A stretch of DNA of 64,000 bases from Spectribacter acetivorans (GCF_031846305.1 NZ_JAVRHY010000015.1:1-64000), one strand, 5' to 3'; counted from the stretch's first letter, positions 31,453-40,939 are shown. Translations and numbers: made by a program. Notes: generated by a model from the letters alone, not told the origin.

Positions 31453-33357
31453 ATGGCGGCAGGTGACTACCGCAGAAGCTATGACCATGCCCGGACCGAT
31501 CCGGAAGGTTTCTGGGCCGAGGCGGCGCAGGCGCTGCACTGGGATCAGCCCTGGGATCGGGTGCTGGATGACAGCAACCCGCCGTTCTACCGCTGGTTCG
31601 CCGGCGGCCGGCTGAATACCTGCTACAACTGCGTCGACCGCCATGTCGATGCCGGCCGCGGCGACCAGGCCGCGCTGATCTACGACAGCCCGGCCACCGG
31701 CAACCAGCAGACTCTGACCTTTACCCAGCTTCGCGACGAGGTGGCCCGGTTCGCGGGCGTGCTGGCCGGGCTGGGCGTGACCGCCGGCGATCGCGTGATC
31801 ATTTACATGCCGATGATCCCGCAGACGGTGATCGGCATGCTTGCCTGCGCCCGGCTGGGCGCGGTGCATTCGGTGGTGTTCGGCGGTTTCGCCGCCAACG
31901 AGCTGGCCACCCGTATCGACGACGCCAAGCCCAAGGCGGTGCTGGCCGCCTCCTGCGGTATCGAGCCGGGCCGGGTGGTGGAATACAAGCCGCTGCTGGA
32001 CAAGGCGATCGAGCTGTCCACCCACAAGCCCGATGCCTGCGTGGTGTACCAGCGGCCGCAGGCCGAGGCCGATCTGATGGACGGGCGGGATCATGACTGG
32101 GCCGCCAGCCTGGGCCAGGCGCAGCCGGCCGACTGCGTGTCGGTCGCGGCCACCGATCCGCTCTATATCCTCTACACCTCCGGCACGACGGGACAGCCCA
32201 AGGGCGTGGTGCGCGACAACGGCGGCCATGCCGTGGCCCTGCAATGGTCGATGGCCAACATCTACAACGTGCAGCCGGGCGAGGTGTTCTGGGCGGCGTC
32301 CGACGTGGGCTGGGTGGTCGGCCACAGCTACATCGTCTATGCGCCACTGCTGGCCGGCAATACCACGATTCTTTACGAAGGCAAGCCGGTGGGCACGCCG
32401 GACGCCGGAGCGTTCTGGCGGGTGATTGCCGATCACGACGTGAAGGTGCTGTTTACCGCCCCGACCGCCTTCCGCGCGATCAAGAAGGAAGACCCGAGGG
32501 GCGAGCATGTCGGCCGCTACGACCTGTCCGGTTTCCGCCATCTGTTCCTGGCCGGCGAGCGCTGCGATCCGGACACGCTCTACTGGGCTCGCGACATGCT
32601 CGGCGTGCCGGTGATCGATCACTGGTGGCAGACCGAAACCGCCTGGTCGGTGGCCGCCAACTGCATGGGCATCGAACCGCTGGATATCCCGGCCGGCTCC
32701 GCGGGCGTGCCGGTGCCGGGTTACGACATCCAGGTGCTGGACCCGCAGGGCAACGAACAGCCGCGTGAGTCCATGGGTGATATCACCGTCAAGCTGCCGT
32801 TGCCGCCGGGTTGCCTGCCCACGCTCTGGGGCAACGACGAGCGCTTCAAGTCAGCCTATCTGGAGCGCTTCCCCGGCTACTACCGCACCGGCGATGCCGG
32901 CTATTTCGACGCCGAGGGCCGGGTCTGGGTGATGGCCCGCACCGACGACGTGATCAACGTGGCCGGCCATCGTCTTTCCACCGGTGCCATGGAGGAAGTC
33001 CTGGCCGCCCATCCCGACGTGGCCGAGTGTGCGGTGATCGGCGTGGCCGACGCCATGAAGGGTCAGTTGCCGCTGGGCCTGGTGGTGCTGAAAAGCGGCG
33101 TCGACCGTGGCAAGGAGGAACTGGTGGCCGAACTGGTCGCCAAGATCCGCGACGAGATCGGACCCGTCGCCGCATTCCGCCAGTGCGTGATCGTGGACCG
33201 CCTGCCCAAGACCCGCTCCGGCAAGGTGGTGCGGGCCACCATGCGCCAGATCGCCGACGGCGACGAGGTGAAGATTCCGGCCACCATCGACGACCCGGCG
33301 ATCCTGGACGAGATCGGCCAGGCGCTGGGGCAGGTGGGCTATCCGGCGGGAAACTGA
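31453..33357 (+). CDS. prpE: PrpE-like propionyl-CoA/acetyl-CoA synthetase
   Basis: The 634-residue ligase has the AMP-binding motif LYTSGTTGQPKGVVRDNGGH, the WAASDVGWVVGHSYIVYAPLL region, the hinge YYRTGDAGY and the catalytic lysine segment LPKTRSGKVVRATMRQI. VVRDNGGH and NTCYNCVDRHV are characteristic of PrpE-type propionyl-CoA synthetases rather than Acs. It activates propionate (or another short acid) to the CoA thioester. AGGAG precedes ATG 31453. It follows cbbX after 114 bases and is probably a separate unit, without prpBCD nearby. Confidence 0.9.
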   Translation: MAAGDYRRSYDHARTDPEGFWAEAAQALHWDQPWDRVLDDSNPPFYRWFAGGRLNTCYNCVDRHVDAGRGDQAALIYDSPATGNQQTLTFTQLRDEVARFAGVLAGLGVTAGDRVIIYMPMIPQTVIGMLACARLGAVHSVVFGGFAANELATRIDDAKPKAVLAASCGIEPGRVVEYKPLLDKAIELSTHKPDACVVYQRPQAEADLMDGRDHDWAASLGQAQPADCVSVAATDPLYILYTSGTTGQPKGVVRDNGGHAVALQWSMANIYNVQPGEVFWAASDVGWVVGHSYIVYAPLLAGNTTILYEGKPVGTPDAGAFWRVIADHDVKVLFTAPTAFRAIKKEDPRGEHVGRYDLSGFRHLFLAGERCDPDTLYWARDMLGVPVIDHWWQTETAWSVAANCMGIEPLDIPAGSAGVPVPGYDIQVLDPQGNEQPRESMGDITVKLPLPPGCLPTLWGNDERFKSAYLERFPGYYRTGDAGYFDAEGRVWVMARTDDVINVAGHRLSTGAMEEVLAAHPDVAECAVIGVADAMKGQLPLGLVVLKSGVDRGKEELVAELVAKIRDEIGPVAAFRQCVIVDRLPKTRSGKVVRATMRQIADGDEVKIPATIDDPAILDEIGQALGQVGYPAGN

Positions 33358-33412
33358 ATCCGGGCCGGCCGGTCCAAGCGTAACGCGACCGGTACAACAA
33401 GAGGGGGCACGA

Positions 33413-34267
33413 ATGAGAGCTGGGATAGTGGCAGCCGCGATGGCTGCGGCATGGTGCGTGACCGGTTGTGCGGGAACGCCGACGGCTGACGACGGCGACC
33501 AGTCGGCGACAGCGGCAGGGAAGCAGCTGGCCCGGGTCGCCGCGGGCGATCATCGGTCCGAGACCAACATCGCCCGCAACCAGTATCGGCATCCGGTGCA
33601 GACGCTGCAGTTCTTCGGCGTCGACCCGGACATGACCGTGGTGGAAATCTGGCCCGGCACCGGTTGGTATACCGAAATCCTTGCCGCCTATCTGCGCGAC
33701 AACGGCACCTTCTACGCGGCCGGCTTTTCCCTGCGTTCGGTGACCGTTCCCGAATACCGGGAGCGTATCCAGCGCGAGTACGTGGCCAAGCTGCGCGATC
33801 GCCCGACGATCTATGACCGGGTCAAGCTCACCGCCATGGGCCCGCCGGAAGACTGGTGGGTGGCCCCCGACAACAGCGCCGATCGGGTGCTCACGTTCCG
33901 CAACGTGCACAACTGGATGAAGGACGGCTACGCATCACTGGTGTTCGATGGCATGTACGACGCCCTCAAGCCCGGCGGCATCCTCGGCGTGGTGGAACAC
34001 CGGGCCAGCCCCGGCACCTCGCTGGAAACGATGGAGACCAGCGGCTACGTCACCGAGCAGCACGTCAAGATTCTGGCCGCCCGCAGCGGCTTCGAATTCG
34101 TCGAGTCCAGCGAGATCAACGCCAACCCGAAGGACATGAAGGACCATCCCGAAGGCGTCTGGACCCTGCCGCCCAGCCTGCGCCTCGGCGACAAGGATCG
34201 CGAGAAATATCTGGAAATCGGCGAATCCGACCGGATGACCCTGAAGTTCCGCAAGCCGGCGGGGTGA
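33413..34267 (+). CDS. Class I methyltransferase-like lipoprotein, predicted periplasmic
   Basis: The 284-residue protein starts with MRAGIVAAAMAAAWCVTGCAG, a lipoprotein-type signal (cysteine at 19). The body shows a Rossmann-like methyltransferase core: VDPDMTVVEIWPGTGWYTEILAAYLRDNGTFYAAG (motif I as EIWPGTG), TFRNVHNWMKDGY and LKPGGILGVVEHRA. S-adenosylmethionine is not known in the periplasm, so an exported SAM enzyme is odd; either the fold has another ligand or the signal is not used. Homologues with signal peptides are widely annotated as methyltransferases without proof. The next gene, a regulator, is convergent. Confidence 0.8.
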   Translation: MRAGIVAAAMAAAWCVTGCAGTPTADDGDQSATAAGKQLARVAAGDHRSETNIARNQYRHPVQTLQFFGVDPDMTVVEIWPGTGWYTEILAAYLRDNGTFYAAGFSLRSVTVPEYRERIQREYVAKLRDRPTIYDRVKLTAMGPPEDWWVAPDNSADRVLTFRNVHNWMKDGYASLVFDGMYDALKPGGILGVVEHRASPGTSLETMETSGYVTEQHVKILAARSGFEFVESSEINANPKDMKDHPEGVWTLPPSLRLGDKDREKYLEIGESDRMTLKFRKPAG

Positions 34268-34279
34268 TCCGAACGCCGA

Positions 34280-35131
34280 TCAGGTAGTTGCCAGGGCCTC
34301 GAGTAATTGCCGGCTGGCCGTATTCGCCGGGAAAAATGTCTCCACTCTCACTTCCTCCGCCGTGATATCCAATGGCGTGCCGAAACTCGACAGCATCGAG
34401 AACAGGCTCAGACGGGCCTCGCCGATGCCGTATTCCAGCGGCAGGATCGGCGGCGGCAGGCCGTCCGGATGATCCAGCGCCCGCCAGTCGGTGGGAATGC
34501 CGTCATACGCCAGAATCTCGTCGACTACCGCATGCAGCTCCGCATTGGCGGTAGCGTCGGCCTCACGCCGGCTGCGCCAGAGCAGCAGATTGGCCACTTC
34601 CTCCCAGTTGCGGATGAACGGCCGGGCGCCGTCCGGATGGAATGTCAGCTTGAGCAGATTGCGTGGCCCCTCGCCACAAACCCGGCGCCAGAGATCGTCC
34701 GGATCACCTAGTAGCGCCAGCATTCGGGTCATCGCATCGTTGCTGCGCAGCATGTTCCAGGTGCGGTCCAGCACCAGCGCGGGGTTGGGTTCGTGGTGGG
34801 TCAGGATCAGTTCCAGCGCCTGGTTGACGGACGCCATGTCGGGATCGGCGAGGTCGCGCTGGGCGTAGGTGGGGGCGAAGCCGGCGGTTACCAGCAACTG
34901 GTTGCGCTGTCGCAGAGGCAGGTCCATGGCCTCGGCCAGTTGCAGCACCATGTCGCGGCTGGGGCGTGACCGCCCGGATTCCACGAAGCTCACGTGTCGT
35001 TGCGACACCCCGGCGGACAGGGCCAGTTCCAGTTGCGACAGCCGCCGTTCATTGCGCCAGCGCCGAAGCGCTGGTCCGAAGCCGCCTTGGTGGCCCCGAT
35101 CCTGAGGAAGCTTGGCACTGAGACTCGGCAT
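34280..35131 (-). CDS. XRE-family regulator with MmyB-like ligand domain
   Basis: The 283-residue protein has an N-terminal helix-turn-helix (LRRWRNERRLSQLELALSAGVSQRHVSFVESGRSRPS) followed by an MmyB-like PAS-type domain (LVLDRTWNMLRSNDAMTRMLALLG, then LLKLTFHPDGARPFIRNWEEVA). In characterised relatives the second domain binds a fatty acid-like ligand. The start at ATG 35131 (MPSLSAKLPQDRG) was preferred over a longer frame lacking similarity. The gene is divergent from a small membrane protein and convergent with the methyltransferase-like gene, so its own target is unclear. Confidence 0.9.
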   Translation of the reverse strand: MPSLSAKLPQDRGHQGGFGPALRRWRNERRLSQLELALSAGVSQRHVSFVESGRSRPSRDMVLQLAEAMDLPLRQRNQLLVTAGFAPTYAQRDLADPDMASVNQALELILTHHEPNPALVLDRTWNMLRSNDAMTRMLALLGDPDDLWRRVCGEGPRNLLKLTFHPDGARPFIRNWEEVANLLLWRSRREADATANAELHAVVDEILAYDGIPTDWRALDHPDGLPPPILPLEYGIGEARLSLFSMLSSFGTPLDITAEEVRVETFFPANTASRQLLEALATT

Positions 35132-35271
35132 GCTCGCGCGGTAGTCCACGGTTGTTGATTTCGGCCAAGATTGCGCCCGCCGCGAGCATGAAACAACTAC
35201 CTCCCGGGTAATTGCGGCGATGATGCCGCCGGCCGATGCTCGTTCACGCCCATTCATTGATGGAGAACGAC

Positions 35272-35601
35272 ATGGACTGGAAGAAGTGGCTTCTGTTGCT
35301 GGTACTGGTGGATTTTCTGGCCATCACCGGCTACGCCATGATGCAGGTCGGCTATCTCGGCATCTGGCAGGCCGGGCTGTCGGACTGGGGCAGCATGCAG
35401 ATTCTGGCTGATCTGGTGATTGCCGCCGGGCTGATCTGCGTCTGGATGGTTGCCGACGCGCGGGCACGGGGTGCCAACCCATGGCCGTACGTGGCGGTGA
35501 CCCTGACGGGCGGCATGCTCGGCCCGCTGCTCTACCTGTTGCTGCGGCCGTCAACCGCGGCTCGGGGCGCGGCGGCATCGGCTGCGGCTGGCAGGGCCTG
35601 A
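35272..35601 (+). CDS. Small three-helix membrane protein, unknown function
   Basis: The 109-residue product (MDWKKWLLLLVLVDFLAITGYAMMQVG...) has three predicted membrane segments at about 6-25, 43-60 and 70-90, ending in an Ala-rich tail. The middle loop WMVADARARGANPWPYVAVTLTGGMLGPLLYLLLRP resembles a family of short membrane proteins without assigned role. TGGAG lies 9 bases before the ATG. It is divergent from the MmyB-type regulator with 140 bases between and may be its target; that is a guess. Confidence 0.7.
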   Translation: MDWKKWLLLLVLVDFLAITGYAMMQVGYLGIWQAGLSDWGSMQILADLVIAAGLICVWMVADARARGANPWPYVAVTLTGGMLGPLLYLLLRPSTAARGAAASAAAGRA

Positions 35602-35788
35602 CTGGTCTGGCGATCGGGGTCGGGCTGGCCACTGTGCTGGCTCTGGTGCCGGGGAGGTCGGCGACGAGCGCCGGCTTGCCCGGCAGGCCAGCGTCGCGTT
35701 CCCGATCGCCGCCACCCCGACGTCCGGGCGGGCGTTCGGCGGGGTGCCCCTGCTATGATTTGCGCCCCGATTTCTGCCGGAGACCGCC

Positions 35789-36943
35789 ATGCACGCTGCC
35801 GCCGAGAGCGCCAACCCGGAACTCGACCTGTTCCGCGACACCGTCCGCCGCTACGCCGAAAATGAACTGGCGCCGCAGTACGCGGCCTGGGAAGAGGCGG
35901 AGCACATCCCGCGGGAGATCTGGAATCAGCTGGGCGAGTCCGGCCTGCTGTGCGTCGACATGCCCGAGGAATACGGCGGTGGCGGCGGTGATTTCGCCAT
36001 GTCGGCGGTTATTGTCGAAGAGCTGTCACGGCAGGGGCTGACCGGTCTGGCGACCGGAGTCACGGTTCACTCGGACATCGTGGCGCCCTACGTGTTGCAC
36101 ATGGGCACGGAAGAGCAGAAGCAGGCCTGGCTGCCGCGGCTGGCCAGCGGCGACGCCATCGGGGCGATCGCCATGACCGAGCCCGGCGCGGGATCGGACC
36201 TGCAGGGCATGCGCTCACAGGCGGTGGCGGACGGCGAGGACTGGATCCTGAACGGCGCCAAGACCTTCATCACCAACGGCGGGCAGGCCGATCTGGTGAT
36301 CGTGGCGGCCCGCACCGAGCCGGGCGGCGGCGCCCGCGGCACCAGCCTGTTCCTGGTGGATACCTCGCTCGATGGTTTCCGACGTGGCCGCAATCTGGAA
36401 AAGATCGGCCAGCATGCCGGCGACACCGCCGAGCTGTTCTTCGATGATCTGCGCCTGCCGGGCAACGCCCTGCTGGGTGCCCGCAATGGTGGTTTCGGCC
36501 ATCTGATCGACGAGTTGCCGCGCGAGCGCCTGGCCCTGGCGATCGGCGCCATCGGCGCCGCCGAGGGGGCGCTGGCCATCACCATCGATTACGTCAACGA
36601 ACGCAAGGCCTTTGGTCAGCCCATCGGCAGCTTCCAGAACACCCGTTTCTCCCTGGCGGAAATGCAGACCGACATTCAGCTCAATCGGGCGTTCATGGAA
36701 AAGTGCCTGGCCAAGTTCGAGGCCGGCACCATGGATGTCACCGACGCCGCCATGGTCAAATACGCCGCCACCGAAATGCAGTGCCGGGTCGCCGACGGCT
36801 GCCTGCAGCTGTTCGGTGGCTACGGCTACATGCGCGAGTACCCCATCGCCCGCGCCTTCGTGGATGCCCGGGTGCAGCGCATCTACGGCGGCACGTCCGA
36901 AATCATGAAGGAGCTGATCGCCCGGTCGCTGGTCGGCAAGTAG
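35789..36943 (+). CDS. Acyl-CoA dehydrogenase
   Basis: The 384-residue flavoprotein has the family patterns AIAMTEPGAGSDLQGM, WILNGAKTFITNGGQADLVIV, ERLALAIGAIGAAEGALAIT and a C-terminal QLFGGYGYMREYPIARAFVDARVQRIYGGTSEIM. The catalytic glutamate is expected in the EYPIARAFVDARVQRIYGGTSEIMKEL region (YGGTSEI type, short-to-medium chain). It oxidises acyl-CoA with electron transfer to ETF. It is followed by a DUF488 gene and is not in an obvious beta-oxidation cluster. Confidence 0.93.
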   Translation: MHAAAESANPELDLFRDTVRRYAENELAPQYAAWEEAEHIPREIWNQLGESGLLCVDMPEEYGGGGGDFAMSAVIVEELSRQGLTGLATGVTVHSDIVAPYVLHMGTEEQKQAWLPRLASGDAIGAIAMTEPGAGSDLQGMRSQAVADGEDWILNGAKTFITNGGQADLVIVAARTEPGGGARGTSLFLVDTSLDGFRRGRNLEKIGQHAGDTAELFFDDLRLPGNALLGARNGGFGHLIDELPRERLALAIGAIGAAEGALAITIDYVNERKAFGQPIGSFQNTRFSLAEMQTDIQLNRAFMEKCLAKFEAGTMDVTDAAMVKYAATEMQCRVADGCLQLFGGYGYMREYPIARAFVDARVQRIYGGTSEIMKELIARSLVGK

Positions 36944-36965
36944 ACCGCCGACGGCGGGCGCGCAC

Positions 36966-37493
36966 GTGGTGACCCTTTACTCCATTGGTCATTCCGACCG
37001 GGGCATGGCCACCCTGCTGGACCTGCTGCGTGTACACGGCATCCGGCGGCTGGTGGACGTGCGTCGCATCCCGCGCTCCCGGCGGCATCCGCACGTGAAT
37101 CGGGAGGACTTCGCCGACAGTCTTGCCGACGCCGGCATTGGCTATCGGCACGCGCCCGCACTGGGCGGTATGCGGGAGCGCGCGCCGGATTCGATCAATC
37201 AGGGCTGGTCGGCACCGGGCTTTGCCGCCTACGCCGACCACATGCAGACTGCCGACTTCGACACCGCGCTGCAGGCCCTGCTGGCTGATGTGGCGGATAC
37301 CACCACGGTCATGATGTGCGCCGAAGCCGACCCGCGGCAGTGTCACCGCTGGCTGATCGCGGATGCGGCCGATGCTCGCGGTTGTGCCGTCCGGCACATC
37401 CTTGAGCAAGGTCGGACCGAGTTGCACCGGCCCACCTCGTTCGCCCGGGTGGACGACGGCCGGGTGAGCTACCCCTTTGCGCTGACCGGCTGA
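36966..37493 (+). CDS. DUF488 family protein
   Basis: The 175-residue protein (start GTG 36966, MVTLYSIGHSDRG) has the family features TIGHS-like YSIGHS, LVDVRRIPRSRRHPHVNRE and VMMCAEADPRQCHRWLIAD, with a cysteine-containing CAE motif. The family is uncharacterised but widespread; the CAE/CHR arrangement suggests an enzymatic thiol. The end overlaps a convergent acetyltransferase gene by 25 bases. Confidence 0.9.
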   Translation: MVTLYSIGHSDRGMATLLDLLRVHGIRRLVDVRRIPRSRRHPHVNREDFADSLADAGIGYRHAPALGGMRERAPDSINQGWSAPGFAAYADHMQTADFDTALQALLADVADTTTVMMCAEADPRQCHRWLIADAADARGCAVRHILEQGRTELHRPTSFARVDDGRVSYPFALTG

Positions 37494-37996
37494 GCCATCA
37501 GGTAATCGTCCATGACGAAACCGCCGCCGATGTCCTGCACGTGTCCGGCGGCGACGTTGAAGCCCAGCCGGCGGTAACTGGCTACCGCCAGGTGGTTGTC
37601 GCGGTTGACCCGCAGCCAGAGCTGTTCGCAGTCCTGTTGTCGGGCGTCTAGCAGCGCCGCATTCACCAGCTGCCGGGCCAGGCCCCGGCCACGCTGTGCC
37701 CGGTCCACGTATAGCTTGTGCAGCCAGAAGCGGCTGGCGTCGGTCTCATCCGGTCCATGCGCCGCGAACGCCACCGCCGGTTCGGTCGGGTCCGTATGGG
37801 CCATGACATAACGCACGTCCGCCGCGATGTCCGCCCGCAACCGGTCGCGGCTGTAGCCGTGCGCCAGCATGTAGTCGATCTGCTCGCGGGTGATGATGCC
37901 GGGATAGTGCTCATGCCAGATGCGATGGGCCAGGGCGGTGATGTGGTCCAGATCCGCATCGGTTTCGGCGGTACGCAGGGTGATAGCGTCAGTCAC
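37469..37996 (-). CDS. GNAT family N-acetyltransferase
   Basis: The 175-residue product has a GNAT core: FWLHKLYVDRAQRGRGLARQLVNAALLDAR (acetyl-CoA loop RGRGLA) and LWLRVNRDNHLAVASYRRLGFNV. Start GTG 37996 overlaps the last codons of the DUF1992 gene (GTGACTGA), giving VTDAITLRTAE; longer starts lie within that gene. The acceptor substrate is unknown. Confidence 0.88.
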   Translation of the reverse strand: MTDAITLRTAETDADLDHITALAHRIWHEHYPGIITREQIDYMLAHGYSRDRLRADIAADVRYVMAHTDPTEPAVAFAAHGPDETDASRFWLHKLYVDRAQRGRGLARQLVNAALLDARQQDCEQLWLRVNRDNHLAVASYRRLGFNVAAGHVQDIGGGFVMDDYLMAQPVSAKG

Positions 37997-38366
37997 GGCG
38001 CCCCAGGCGGCGATGCAGCTCGCTCTCGTAGGCCGCGCCGGCCCCGCGCAGCCCGCGGCCCAGGCGGGATTCGCCCAGCCGGGTCTGCAACAGGACCAGC
38101 CGCTTGCGGGCCCGATCGCGTTCGGCATTTGCCAGATCGGCGCGAGCCAACAGGCTTTCCACGCTTTGCAGTTCGCGGCGAATTTCCAGCTCCGGCGGCA
38201 GGAAGCCGCTGTTCTTCAAAAGACGGTAACCGGCCCGCAGGGCCGGCGGCACGTCCCGGTCGTCATCCAGGACCAGCGGCTGGCCGGCGCCGGGCAGATC
38301 ATCGAACACGCCGTCGCGTTCGGCCTGGTTGATGCGCTCCTCGGCGAGGCGGTCGAGTACATCCAT
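37989..38366 (-). CDS. DUF1992 protein (YhdN-like, DnaJ-associated domain)
   Basis: The 125-residue protein begins MDVLDRLAEERINQAERDGVFDDLPGAGQPLVLDDDRDVPPALRAGYRLLKNSGFLPPELE, the DUF1992 pattern (rIeeAierGefdnLpGaGkPL). This domain also occurs in eukaryotic DNAJC28; its role is unknown. It is coupled to the GNAT gene downstream and divergent from an alpha/beta hydrolase gene only 48 bases away. Confidence 0.9.
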   Translation of the reverse strand: MDVLDRLAEERINQAERDGVFDDLPGAGQPLVLDDDRDVPPALRAGYRLLKNSGFLPPELEIRRELQSVESLLARADLANAERDRARKRLVLLQTRLGESRLGRGLRGAGAAYESELHRRLGRRD

Positions 38367-38414
38367 GCCCGGTCACGGTATCCTGAGACAAAACCGATGG
38401 GGGAACATTGCCCG

Positions 38415-39359
38415 ATGAGTGATAACGCGTCGAGCCCGGCCGCGAGCGGTATCCGCAGCGGCCGTGTTGAAGCCAATGGCTGGCAGCTGGCCTGGGAAGA
38501 GCGCGGGCCGGGGGACGGTGAGCCGGTGCTGCTGATCATGGGCCTGGGCACCCAGCTGCTGGGCTGGCCGGAGCCGTTCTGCGACGCGCTCTCGGCGGCC
38601 GGCTACCGGGTCATCCGCTTCGATAACCGCGATATCGGCCTGTCCGACAAGTGGACGCGGCGGGGCGATTACACCAGCGTGCGAACCGCATTCCTGCGCT
38701 CAAGCTTCGGCCTGCCGGTGCGGGCGCCCTACACGTTGGCGGACATGGCCGCCGACACCGTCGGCCTGATCGAGGGCCTCGCGCTGGGCCCGGTGCATCT
38801 GGTGGGGGCCTCGATGGGCGGCATGATTGCCCAGATGGTGGCCGCCGATCATCCGGACCGGGTGCGCAGCCTGACCTCGATCATGTCCACCTCGGGCGCG
38901 CGCAGTCTGCCGCGAGGCAAGCTCAGGGTGCTGATGCGCATGGGCTCCCGGCCGGCTTCCAGTGACCGTGCGGCGATCATCGAGCATCTGACCACCACCA
39001 TGCGCATGATCGGCAGCCCCGGCATCCAGAACAGTCGCGAGCAGTGGGCCGAGCTGATCGGCCGGGGGCTGGACCGCAGCTATCACCCGGCCGGCACCGC
39101 GCGTCAGCTACTGGCGATTCTGGCCTCGGGTAGCCGTGAAACCCTGCTGCGCCGCATCCGCGTGCCCAGTCTGGTGATTCACGGCGATGCCGATCCGCTG
39201 GTCCCGCTGGCCCACGGTCGGCACACGGCTGCCTGCATTCCGGATGCCCGTCTGTGGGTGGTGCCCGGCATGGGCCACGACCTGCCGCCACCCCTGCACG
39301 GCGATCTGGCGGCCGGCATTGCCGAACATGCCGCCGGCACCGACCGCGACGCTGCCTGA
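38415..39359 (+). CDS. Alpha/beta hydrolase (serine esterase type)
   Basis: The 314-residue protein has LLIMGLGTQLLGWPEPF, FDNRDIGLSD, the nucleophile elbow LVGASMGGMIAQM (Ser), the acid in IHGDADPLVPL and histidine in GMGHDLPPP. This matches the widely distributed esterase group near AclR/DoxH-like hydrolases. ATG 38415 was chosen; an in-frame ATG 18 bases upstream would add MGEHCP. The substrate is unknown. A CPA2 antiporter gene follows after 9 bases, so they may be cotranscribed. Confidence 0.88.
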   Translation: MSDNASSPAASGIRSGRVEANGWQLAWEERGPGDGEPVLLIMGLGTQLLGWPEPFCDALSAAGYRVIRFDNRDIGLSDKWTRRGDYTSVRTAFLRSSFGLPVRAPYTLADMAADTVGLIEGLALGPVHLVGASMGGMIAQMVAADHPDRVRSLTSIMSTSGARSLPRGKLRVLMRMGSRPASSDRAAIIEHLTTTMRMIGSPGIQNSREQWAELIGRGLDRSYHPAGTARQLLAILASGSRETLLRRIRVPSLVIHGDADPLVPLAHGRHTAACIPDARLWVVPGMGHDLPPPLHGDLAAGIAEHAAGTDRDAA

Positions 39360-39368
39360 GCCCGTGCC

Positions 39369-40931
39369 ATGCTGTTCGAGGTCGTCTGCATCAGCTTTGC
39401 CTTTCTGCTGGGCCTGCTGGTCCGGCTGATCGGACTGCCGCCGCTGGTCGGGTTTCTTGCCGCCGGCTTTGCCATCAATGCGCTGAGCGGCCCCCTGCAG
39501 CTACCGGCGGAGGCCGGGGCGGTGCTGTCGCACCTCAGCCATCTCGGCGTCCTGCTTCTGCTGTTCACCCTCGGGCTGAAGCTGCATGTACGTAGCCTGA
39601 CCCAGCCACCGGTGGTAGGTGGGGCTCTGCTGCATTTCGCGGTGTCCTGTCTGCTGTTCGCCCCGGGGCTTTATCTGCTGCTGGACCTGGATGCCCGCAC
39701 GGCGATGCTGCTGGGCATGGCACTGGCGTTTTCCAGCACCGTGCTCGCGGCCAAGTTCCTGGAGGCCAAACACGAACTGCGTGCCTTCCACGGCCGGGTG
39801 GCCATCGGCATTCTGATCGTCCAGGACCTGATTGCCCTGGGCGTGCTCAGCGTGTTCGGTGATCACACGCCGTCGGTCTGGGCGCCGGTGGTGTTGCTGG
39901 CACCGCTGCTGCGGCCCGTTCTCATGCGCCTGCTCGACTGGATGGGCCACGACGAGCTGCTGGTGCTGATGGGGCTGCTGCTCGCCCTGGTGGTCGGGGG
40001 CGTCGGCTTCGAGCAGCTGGGTCTCAGTCCCGAGCTGGGGGCGCTGGTGATGGGCATGCTGCTGGCGGGTCATCCCCGGGCGCAGGAGCTATCCAAGGCG
40101 TTATGGAGCCTCAAGGAAGTCTTTCTGGTGGGCTTCTTCCTGCAGATCGGCATGTCCGGCCTGCCGGACTGGTCGGCGGTGATTTTCGCCACCTCGCTGG
40201 TGCTGCTGCTACCGGTCAAGGCGGGGCTGTTCTTCGCCGTGCTGCTGCTGTTCCGGCTGCGGGCCCGCAACGCGTTTCTCGCCGGGGCGACGCTCACCTG
40301 CTACAGCGAGTTCGGGCTGATTGTTGCCGCCGGGCTGATCCCCGAATGGCTGGTGCCGCTGGCCCTGGCGGTAGCGCTGTCCTTCGTGGTGGCGGCGCCC
40401 TTCAACCGCCTGGCGCATCCGCTGTTCGAGCGGCTGGAAACCCGGCTCAATCGTCTGGAAGGCAGCGCCCGGCACCATCCCGACGAACAGCCCACGACGC
40501 TCGGGCACGCCAGCGCCATGGTGCTGGGCATGGGGCGGACTGGCACCTCGGCCTATGACGCGCTGACCGAACGCGGCGCCCGGGTCATCGGGATCGACGC
40601 CGATCCCGGCAAGGTGGCCGCCCACCGGGGCCGCGGGCGCCGGGTGGTGTACGCGGATGTGGAGGACTCCACTTTCTGGCACGGAGCCGATCTGGCGCAC
40701 ATCCGGGCGGTGATCCTGGCCACCGGCTCGCGCGAGGCCAGCCTGTTCGCCACCCGGCAGCTGCGGTTGGCCGGGTTCGAGGGCCTGATCATCGCCCACG
40801 CCTTCTATCCCGACGAGGCCGAGGCCATTCGCGCCGCCGGCGCCGATCAGGCCTACCAGACCATGGCCGAGGCCGGCGTGGGGCTGGCCGGCCATGCCTG
40901 GACAGCGCTCGAGGCCGACAAGCCCACCTGA
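39369..40931 (+). CDS. CPA2-type cation:proton antiporter with TrkA-N domain
   Basis: The 520-residue protein has about 12 membrane segments with LVRLIGLPPLVGFLAAGFAIN, FSSTVLAAKFLEAKHE and GILIVQDLIALGVLS (the Asp pair region of KefB-like antiporters), then a cytosolic nucleotide-binding TrkA-N fold (VLGMGRTGTSAYDALTERGARVIGIDADPGK). It would exchange potassium or sodium for protons under redox or nucleotide control. It is one of two such genes in the window; the other, at 56 kb, is longer. The stop is 8 bases from a convergent phosphotransferase gene. Confidence 0.9.
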   Translation: MLFEVVCISFAFLLGLLVRLIGLPPLVGFLAAGFAINALSGPLQLPAEAGAVLSHLSHLGVLLLLFTLGLKLHVRSLTQPPVVGGALLHFAVSCLLFAPGLYLLLDLDARTAMLLGMALAFSSTVLAAKFLEAKHELRAFHGRVAIGILIVQDLIALGVLSVFGDHTPSVWAPVVLLAPLLRPVLMRLLDWMGHDELLVLMGLLLALVVGGVGFEQLGLSPELGALVMGMLLAGHPRAQELSKALWSLKEVFLVGFFLQIGMSGLPDWSAVIFATSLVLLLPVKAGLFFAVLLLFRLRARNAFLAGATLTCYSEFGLIVAAGLIPEWLVPLALAVALSFVVAAPFNRLAHPLFERLETRLNRLEGSARHHPDEQPTTLGHASAMVLGMGRTGTSAYDALTERGARVIGIDADPGKVAAHRGRGRRVVYADVEDSTFWHGADLAHIRAVILATGSREASLFATRQLRLAGFEGLIIAHAFYPDEAEAIRAAGADQAYQTMAEAGVGLAGHAWTALEADKPT

Positions 40932-40939
40932 CGGCGGGC

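Noticed and set aside
28329..32622. Very long minus-strand open frames (693 and 749 codons) antisense to cbbLSX and prpE
   Set aside because: They are mirror frames of strongly conserved RuBisCO, CbbX and PrpE genes; no recognisable motif and no ribosome site.
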